Of a stretch of 64,000 nucleotides of DNA, positions 56,668 through 64,000 are shown in pieces. The notes beneath the pieces are model-generated. The model worked only from the letters and a program-made list of their open reading frames with translations. It had not been told where the DNA came from and made no database searches. The stretch lies in assembly GCA_037447605.1 (NCBI GenBank), contig CM074806.1, positions 2,709,400-2,773,399 on the forward strand. Reading direction: 5' to 3'. Every line of letters starts with the position of its first letter. The first letter of the stretch is position 1. Source of the DNA: Zygnema circumcarinatum. Lineage: Eukaryota; Streptophyta; Zygnematophyceae; Zygnematales; Zygnemataceae. A program made the translations under genes and the position numbers.

Positions 56668-58302
56668 TCAATCTAAATCAGCGATGCCCAAGTTAGCAAC
56701 GATAATTTTCAATTGTTCGGGAAAATTGACTCCGGTCGCAAACTCGGTCAACAAACCCACCGCCAATCCGAACATGGTCCACCTGCCACGTCACGGCACG
56801 CCCCCAATTTAGATCAGGGGACGCCAAGGGATAAATGAAGACAGCAACTCACAAAGTTTCCTGCATTCCAACGCTGCACATGTAGCAGCTGTCTGTGAAC
56901 TGTGGACAAGCACAGAGGTAGCAGAAACTCATGCAGTGCCACATCAGTTTCCTCTTTCACGTCTCAATGGCCTGTCAGCTCGCCTCATTGTCCCACGTCA
57001 TTGCATTGCCTCGCCGCTCTTGAAGGACCCACAGAAGGACCTTAACACTTATTGGACATCACTCAGCCATTTTAGAAGCTGCTTGGTCAGAGTACGTAAG
57101 TACACGATCGTAACAAGGACAACATTCTAAAAGTTGAAATGTGTAGACTGGTTTGGAGATGTTCCCCAAAGTATAGGCAACGACACTGCAGATAAGCCCG
57201 ACCGTATTGAGACCTTTAAGCCCCATCTTGTGAAGTGGTCGCCAAATTCAGCAATATCTCCCAATCTCTTCCGCCAAATGTTGACAATATTTTTCGTTGT
57301 GACTCTCTGATCAAATTAGATCGGCATAGTGAGAATCCTAGAGCCAGAGTCGATATGCCTCCAACTTCGACACTGCTTAACCAGTTGTCTATGGAATATC
57401 CTCAATACCGAAATCGCAAAAAGCGGAAGGAAAGTTAGCTACCTCTTAACACATTAACAGAATGTGAGCATTGAGGACTGTTTGAATTATCTTAATAACA
57501 AGAAATTCATCCAAGACTGTTCAATGTCCATTGCGATTCCAGAGACAATGCTGCCCTTCCTCTATTTTCTCTTTTGCGGATAAGCGTTCTATGTCAGCAG
57601 CTACTCTGTCAAGCACCTGTATCCAGGACGGCGCCATTCCAATTCACCAATGTCTAAAATTCTGAAAAAAGTCAGCACATTGTGAGCGAATGGGCCTACC
57701 GCTCTTTCCCCCGATTCTGCACACTAATCACACGCAATGACATCCCAGGATGCTCTGCTACCACTCACTCACATGTCACATTTCTCACACGTGCATTCAC
57801 GGTCTCCTATGAAGTAACCGAACAACACAGCCCTGACGCTCTGCAGCTGCATTCACAATTCATCCTATCCGCAAACCAGGGAGGGAGGGAGGGAGGGAGG
57901 GAGCGCTGACCTGCCGTTGGTGATCTCGTTCTTGCGCGTCCAGCCGAAGACGCGGCCCTCGCGCAGCTGCTGCTCGAACTTCTTGTCCTGAAAGTACGCC
58001 GCCATCTCCTTGGCGCGCTGCCGCTGGAACTCCACCGTCACCGCCGCCTGCGCCTGCGCAGAGGGCGGGGCCACCGGCGGCCTCTCCGCGGTGCCGACGC
58101 TGCTCGCGGCGGCGGGGGGAGGCGGGCTCGGGCCGCCCTCCGGCAGAGGCGCGCCCGGCCGCCGCAGAGGGCCCTCCGCCTTGCTGCACCGCACGCTCGC
58201 CGCCCTCCTCCCGCCCCCGCCCGCCACCCTGCCCGCGCCCCTCCCGCCGTGAGGCACGCGCAACACTGCGGGCGCCGCCGCCAGGCCCAGACCCGCCGCC
58301 AT
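56668..58302 (-). CDS. Chloroplast one-helix Lhc-like (Hlip/OHP/Lil-type) protein, copy 2
   Basis: Two exons: 58302-57911 and 56782-56668; 169 aa. Exon 1 has the same length and almost the same sequence as copy 1 (9 of 392 sites differ). Exon 2 encodes exactly the same 38 residues but differs at 17 of 115 sites, all synonymous. The Hlip motif EITNGRWTMFGLAVGLLTEF is intact. The intron (1128 bp) is about twice the length of that in copy 1 and unrelated to it beyond about 35 bp of GGGA repeat next to exon 1. The gene is divergent from the GT92 gene across 572 bp that hold a CGTACG/GTACGG cluster. Thylakoid photoprotection or assembly role inferred from the family. Confidence 0.85.
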
Positions 58303-58874
58303 GGCTGCCGCTGCCGCCCGCTCGCCCTTCTCTGCTCGCCCTAACTACTCTGTCGGCCTCCTCCCTCCCTCCCTCCCTCCCTCCCTCCCTCCCTCCCGCC
58401 TCCCTATCCCTGCTCGCCTCTCCTCCCTCTCTCTCGCCTCCTCTCCCTCTCGCCGGCTCTGAGGGACTCGCCTGCCCCGCCACGTGGCGCGTGGAGGGGG
58501 CGTGCGCGCGCCGCGAGGTGCGGGCGAGGGCGCGCCACGTCGCACGCCGCCGCCTTGGACGCTTTCCGTCTGCATCGCCGTACAGTCTCGGTTCCGTACG
58601 ACGCGATTCGAGCCAGCCAGCCAGTCAGCCACCGAACCGCGTCGTTTTCGGTCTGCCGTACAGTGTCCGCGGTTCCTGTTACAGTAGACGCCCTACATGT
58701 ACGGCCTGCGTCACGAGAAACCGTACGGCATATCAGCGTACGGAGACTGGAGAGACGACTTGCTTTGCGTGCGACCGTACAGGAGCTTGGTCGTGCTGTA
58801 CGGAGGCGCTACAGCGTCCGTACGCGTATGGCACTCTCGGCCGGCCTGCGTCGGAGGGAGGGAGGGAGGCAGCC
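58303..58874. promoter_or_regulatory. Divergent promoter between one-helix copy 2 and GT92
   Basis: 572 bp separate two start codons pointing outward. The left part is a CCCT/CTCC repeat (58355-58400). The right part (58575-58835) has at least eight CGTAC/GTACGG words, among them CCGTACGACG, ACCGTACGGCA, GCGTACGGAG and GTCCGTACGCG. The bidirectional promoter role follows from geometry; the meaning of the words is unknown. Confidence 0.5.
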
Positions 58875-61800
58875 ATGGCGGGCAGCCGCTTACTCGCGCT
58901 GGCGGTCGCCGTGGCGGCTCTCGTCGCCCTATTCAGCGTGCGTGCTCATGCTAAACCCGCATTTTTTCGTGAGGCTGGATTCTCGAGGAACCACGTGACG
59001 ACGCGTGGAGGTGAGGCCGCCCGGGGCAAGGGGAAGCTGCGGGAGGAGAGCGGAAGTCGCCATTCGGAGAAGCTTCTTGGGAGGGAGCTGAAGGATGAAT
59101 CAGCAGGTAGAGAGGGACATCTGCTTCTCCCTTCCTGCTCCCTGTGCTGCACAATGTCCACTCTTTGTGTCTGTCCACATTTCAAGCCCCTATATTCAAG
59201 GCTTCATAAGGGGGGAAAAATCCGTTGGAATAGAGATGATGCGGGGATTGAGCTGTTCTGGAAAATGGAGAAGCTTGGGAGTTCGTGTTTGGTTTGTTGT
59301 GACTACATGTACAATGCCGGTCTACGCTTTGTATGATGCACGTCCTTAGGAACATTCCATGTTCGACCACCCTTTTCCGCTTAAAATTTGATGTAGAATG
59401 TAAGTCAAATTTATTGGCATAAATGTTGAATGGAGATCAACATTGCATACTTGTATTGCTTGGACTAGATCCCTCAAGTTGACATTTTTTACAATTTTCT
59501 AATGCCATAGTATCTCTGTAGAGTGTGCAGGAAAATCAGAAGTATTTTAATCGTGAGTCTTAGGCGTAGATTGGAGTGCTGAACATCAGAAGAATGTTTT
59601 CTCGACGACGAAGTTAGACTTTGTTCATGAGATGATGAAAGACGCCCTTACGAACGTCGTCGATCTTCTTTTTGCAAAAGAATTGTTTTTTATAGTCTGG
59701 CGTAGACACTTACTTTATCCTGTCTTTGACATGTTTTTCATAGCCAACCTGACTTGTTTGACGTGAATTTGGATATTGATCAAAACTGACTTTGGAGCTC
59801 AACACCCACGCTTCCTTTTTCATTTTATTTAAGTTCAAACGCAAGACATCACCGATGAAAAAATCTGAAAAGCTATCAATTTACTGGCATGACTAAACTT
59901 GACTATGTCAGTTAAGCCCAAGGTCCTGTAACTGGTCCCCACAAGTGGTCTGGTCATTGGGATGGTTTGTCTGATCGCACTTGGCCAGGTGGGCCTTATA
60001 CAGAAGAAGCATCTAAAAAGTGGCAGCAAGCAGCCTGTAGCGATAGTGGTTGTGAATGCCTTCACCAAAGCGGCTAGCAGTGCAACTGTCCTTCACGTGC
60101 GTTTGTTCTGAAAGGGTTTTAACAAGCGGGTGTGCAGAGTCTGCCTCCACTGAACCAGCCGAGGACAAGGAAGTAATCAGAAGTCGAAGCAAACCAACTT
60201 TCTGGTGGAAAAATGTAAGGGGCAAGAAGCTCCGTCAAAAGCGTTCAGCAGCTGACGGAGAGAAATCTGCTGAAAACAGCGTTGAAGTGCCCGCTACATC
60301 TGGAAGGGTGTCAGGAAAACGACTGAAGAAGGTTGCAGCTAATGTTGGGAGAAGGGCTCTCGCCGCCGAGGGGAAAGAGAGACCCCGCGCTGCAACTGGA
60401 AACTCCATCATGAGAAGGGCAGGAGTTGAATCCCGATTGGGAAAAGTTGCTATAGATTCCAGTGCAGCAGGCAAGCGGGTTGCAGGATACGACGAGGCCC
60501 CTCTCAGCAAAGACGGTTTTGTGCCAATGGGGCGCGTAACTCATACATTTGTCCGCTTCAGGTACGCGAGGGGTGCAGAGAGAGAAAGAGAGAGAGAGAG
60601 TTAGGGGTATGTTCATTAGTTTTTTTTAACTTAACACATATTCAGAGAGGAAACAGCTCTCCTCTTTATCCTGGAATGCAAAGACTGAAATGGAGTGGCC
60701 TTCGTTGCAGTGCGTATCGCAACGACCTGAGCTCTTTCTTTGTAATCGGACTCTCCTCGGAGTTTTTGGAAGGGGGAGGGGGCGCGCCTGTGAGAGCGTG
60801 CCATTGGCGGGAGGGACGATACAGAACTCAGCCACTCCGACGAAAGAGGTTTTCACCTTTCAGAGGGGCTCAGAGAAGGCAGTGGGAATTGAAAAGCACA
60901 GAGTACAAAGGTAGCTCTTTTGGTTCTCATGGGGACTAGAACATGACGTTATGTTATCTCCTTGCTGCCTTTACCTATGCAAAGATCATGCTTGGAGATG
61001 AGCTTGGTTTAAGCTGCTGGGTGCAGGCTGTTGCGGCTCGGCACGATTGCAGCCGTGGCAGTGGAGTTGACTTATGCTGACAACCTCGACCGACATGGCT
61101 ACGACTATCGGGTGACTGTCGTCAAATGCAGTTTTGGTCAGAGTGTGGGGGTGAACGGGAAGGGAACTCTTTACTTGGAGATACCAACGCGTATAGGTGA
61201 GCTTCGAAGTCGTTCATGGCATTATCTGGTCTCGGAATACATAAAGGGCAAAGTTTGCTTGCGGAAAATGGAGGGTTTACCTTCGTCTTTCATGACGAGA
61301 GTTGGAAAGTCTCAATTCGAGCCATTCCGCAGGTTCTGGGAAAGCAAGAAGATGTTTAGTTCACTTCTTGACCTTACGTCCAGGTTCCATTGTGCCCATC
61401 CGTGTTGACTTTCTGGATCAGACAAAATGCTTGTTTGATGCATGCAGGATACCTGAGTTACTGCTTTATGTATGGGTGCAGGCAATCTTGTTGCAGGGAC
61501 TGTTAACGAGACTGAATTTGTTCCAGTATTCCATCAAACAGCCCTTGACTACCAGCTCTATGTTCCACGTATGTCCGGCGAGCTTCCCAAATATCGCTAC
61601 AAGTATGCAATGTGTGGAGCTCCAATGCGTGAAACACTGAATGCGACGATTATTCAGCAATGGATCACGTGGTACAGAGTGCTATTTCAGGATAATGCAC
61701 ACTTTTTCTTCTACGTGACTGAGTTCCTTGGCAAAGATTTGCAAGCTCGTCTAGACGAATGGTCTAAATTGGGAATTTTGACAGTTATCGATGTGAGAGG

Positions 61801-62583
61801 GCAAAGCCAATACGATGGATGGTACTTCAACCAACTTCTATTTCTCAACGACTGCGTGCACCGTTCTCGGCATCTTGCACGGTAAGTCCCTCCTCAAGCC
61901 CAAAATGTTGTGAAATGCTTTTGTTTAGGGAAGAGATCCAAACGAACAAGTCACAAGGCATCTCTGCTACCTTCTCTTTGTTTGGAATGTCTCTTTGTTG
62001 CAGGTGGACTCTTAACTTAGACTTTGACGAGTTCTTATATGCCCACAAAAGGAAGTTTCGGTCAAAGAATATGGACGACTTCCTGGCAACGTGGGAAGAT
62101 GCCCCTGCCGTGCTGTTTGGCAGTTGGGACTACTACATCGGCCTTTGCCAACCAGTAAAATCCACTTCACCAATCAGGTGGCCCATAGAAAACATGGTGT
62201 GGCGGAGACGACGTACGTGCACACCAGTTAACTGTCACATGCCTCGGAAGAAATGGTGCCTAAACCCGGAAAGGGTATTTATGGTGCAAATACATAATAT
62301 TTCAAGTTATACACCGACGGATGCGTCTCCTGTGTTTGTTCTCGGGACCACAGCCTTTGTGGCCCATTTTCAGGGCCTGGCGAAACGGGGCAATGCTGCA
62401 TGCGAGCTCGTGACGGACCACCCGGAGCGCCATCTGGAGGAGCTGAAGCTGTCTCGGCACATTCTCGAAAAACCGATTCAAAGAAATCACATTTTGGCGA
62501 ATGAGGTGGCCACTATGCGGCGTACTAACAAGCTCTACTCTTTGAGAGCTCTCTCTTCGCGAGACGAGAGCACAGGCACATGA
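58875..62583 (+). CDS. GT92 (DUF23) glycosyltransferase, type II membrane protein, 6 exons, complete
   Basis: Predicted Golgi glycosyltransferase of family GT92; plant and animal members are beta-galactosyltransferases, the substrate here is unknown. Exons: 58875-59106, 60138-60561, 60711-60910, 61053-61196, 61482-61881, 62004-62583; 659 aa. The N-terminus (MAGSRLLALAVAVAALVALF) is a signal anchor. A basic, low-complexity stem follows to about residue 195. The catalytic part starts with THTFVRFSAYRNDLSSFFVI and CHWREGRY, then YAMCGAPMRETLN, HFFFYVTEFLGKDLQARLDE, and FLNDCVHRSRHLARW. The metal-binding DxD is in LNLDFDEFLYAHK (Asp473, Asp475). C-terminal Cys residues (RTCTPVNCHMPRKKWC) are spaced as in secreted proteins. 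The acceptor of exon 4 was chosen at 61053 because only this keeps phase. Function beyond the family is not claimed. Confidence 0.87.
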
Positions 62584-63198
62584 TGTACATGTCTGCAGCA
62601 TCTGTACTTTATTTGTTCCCCTGACAAATAGCAATGGCAATGACAGTGAAAATAGCAATCACAATGACACTGACGATGACAATTCTCAAAAACAACAATT
62701 TACAGGCTTGTAAGGCGTCGCAGAGCGCGTGCTTCCGTCATGAGTTTTCTTCGCTTTCTTCTTAATTCCTTTCATTTCGTGAAGAAACTGAGAATGAAAG
62801 CCAACTCCAACCTGCGCGTTTTGGCTCAATGTAAGGCCAGGCCTGGAGCGTGAACCGTCCTCAACCAAGTCCTTGTAGCTACAAACAATATTAAAGGCAG
62901 CGACATGTTCCAAACGTCCCATGCGGTCGGCAGCCACATAACTCGGAAGAGAATCCTTCATATGGGCCCACTATACAAGATTAGCTCCCCAATCCCTTGC
63001 AGGGGGGCCAGAAGGCCTGTCTTTAAGCGGCCTATAAAGAGGGACATGGCTGTACGGAGGAGCCGCTGGACCAAGGGGGCAGAGTGAGATCAGAACGCAT
63101 TCACGCCAGGGTGTTCACGAATAAAGAAAGGTTGCTATGGCAATTATGTCCTCCGGTACATCACAGAAAGTTAATTCTAATGGCATGGATTCACACGG
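62584..63198. other. Convergent intergenic region, GT92 / ARL8
   Basis: Holds both 3' UTRs. A run of imperfect (A)ATGACA/CAATGAC repeats lies at 62630-62690. A 91-codon minus frame (62686-62961) has no family motif. Nothing else seen. Confidence 0.5.
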
Positions 63199-64000
63199 CT
63201 ATGACTTTGTCTTGGAGTGTTTCACTAGCCAGTCAATCACAATGTCGATGTTCGTTGCATTCTTGCATGAAATAATGTAGCAGCACACCTCCCTGTCTGT
63301 GAGAGAGCGTAAATCCCTGCACCAAGGAGGCAGCCATGCAGAGGTCAGACGAGATGAAACACAAGCTTGGGAGGAAATTCTGATAGAACATTGCCTATGA
63401 CTGTCGACATCTCTGTTTAATGAGCAACTGGTTGTCGATAATCCCTCCCACTGGCACTTCCTTCATGCTCGCTCCACTGTTGACCAATACGCCGTGGCCA
63501 CCGTCAGGAAGCTCTTATGACGATGATAAAAAACAAAGTGCAAGTAAACGTGATCCAAATGCTTGTCATACACTTTTGTGCTATTCCCAGTTCTATACTG
63601 AAACTATACTAAGCCAATCAGGCACCGTGCACTCTTTTTATGAAGAGTGCACGGTGTTCTTCTTATGACTAATCTTCTTGAAAATTATGACATAAAACAA
63701 TTGTTGTGTTTGTTTTTTTTTGGTTGTTTTATTTTTTTCGGGAAAGAATCCATCGTATGTAAAGCAAACTCCCAATTAACTCGTCGAATTCTACGAGAAC
63801 AGACCCAAACGGTACAGAAAAATAATTCAAAACGCATGCATGTTGGAAAGAATACCATGACTTATGGAGTGGATAGGAATAGAAGGGAGGGAAGTAAGCA
63901 GCACTCACATCGCCTCTATGAGAGCATCCTTGCTGAGAGCTTCCACCTTGTCGGACTTATTTCCCAAAACCAGCAAAGGTATTCCACCCAGAGAGGGCTT
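63199..64000 (-). CDS. ARL8: ARL8-type small GTPase, last two exons (partial)
   Basis: Arf-like GTPase 8, which links late endosomes/lysosomes or vacuoles to motors and tethers. Two exons are visible on the minus strand: 64000-63909 (cut by the window edge) and 63316-63199. The first encodes [20 protein letters not shown], with the guanine-binding NKxD motif, and [11 protein letters not shown]. The second encodes [20 protein letters not shown] followed by [15 protein letters not shown] and the stop. S-C-K stands at the place of the SAK motif, as in other ARL8 proteins. The junction is GT-AG and in phase (AT|G). The P-loop and switch regions lie outside the window. Confidence 0.9.
63317..63908 (-). 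other. Intron of ARL8
   Basis: 592-bp intron with donor GTGAGT (reverse strand at 63908) and acceptor ending TGCAG before 63316. It contains an A/T-rich part (63680-63780) and a short inverted repeat, GAAGAACACCGTGCACTCTT with its complement, around 63627-63662. No gene. Confidence 0.7.

Noticed and set aside
57860-58483. 207-codon minus frame rich in Gly/Arg/Ala
   Set aside because: It is a shadow frame over exon 1 of one-helix copy 2 and the CCCT repeat.

Overview
The window is nuclear DNA of a photosynthetic eukaryote of the green lineage, most likely an alga near the streptophyte side. The evidence is a chloroplast starch synthase III with three starch-binding modules, a plant-type Fused/TIO kinase with a C-terminal ARM-like region, chloroplast one-helix Lhc-like proteins, a plant-type CDP-diacylglycerol synthase, and spliceosomal introns of about 0.1-1.4 kb in every gene. 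The acceptors are strongly (T/C)GCAG or ACAG and the donors mostly GTGAG/GTAAG. Species cannot be fixed from sequence alone; an early-diverging streptophyte alga is my guess, not a result. Two runs of 10 N (8835-8844 and 23086-23095) show it is a draft scaffold, and both lie in retrotransposons.

Layout. 441-1635 (+): 3' part of the 20S proteasome beta-2 (PBB/PSMB7) gene. 2890-7682 (-): complete 15-exon GH20 beta-hexosaminidase, convergent with it. 8117-23309: a nest of two related Ty3/gypsy-type LTR retrotransposons in opposite orientation, meeting tail to tail near 17775. In the first, the gag block is inverted relative to pol; in the second, most of gag is missing at an N gap. 24744-35343 (+): 20-exon FUSED/TWO-IN-ONE kinase. 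37039-43738 (+): 15-exon starch synthase III. 45757-49529 (+): 11-exon CDP-diacylglycerol synthase. 50733-52458 (+): coatomer zeta subunit. 53462-54488 and 56668-58302 (both -): a tandem pair of one-helix chlorophyll-binding-like proteins. 58875-62583 (+): GT92 (DUF23) glycosyltransferase, divergent from the second one-helix gene. 63199-64000 (-): 3' end of an ARL8 small GTPase, running off the window.

Exons were assembled by hand from splice sites and family conservation. For every gene called complete, the summed exon lengths are a multiple of three. The genes are ordinary housekeeping genes (proteolysis, glycan turnover, cytokinesis/cilium, starch, phospholipid, vesicle coat, photoprotection, glycosylation, membrane traffic) with no operon-like logic.

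The unusual content lies between the genes. There are two copies of an 8-bp-target-site (hAT-like) non-autonomous element built almost wholly of nested palindromic repeats, one inserted about 100 bp upstream of a start codon. There is an internal inversion in a gypsy element, and clusters of the palindromic word CGTACG/GTACGG in the 5' flanks of several genes. In the tandem Lhc-like pair, exon 1 is nearly identical between copies (9 of 392 sites differ) while exon 2 has diverged at about 15% of sites, all silent, which points to gene conversion limited to exon 1.
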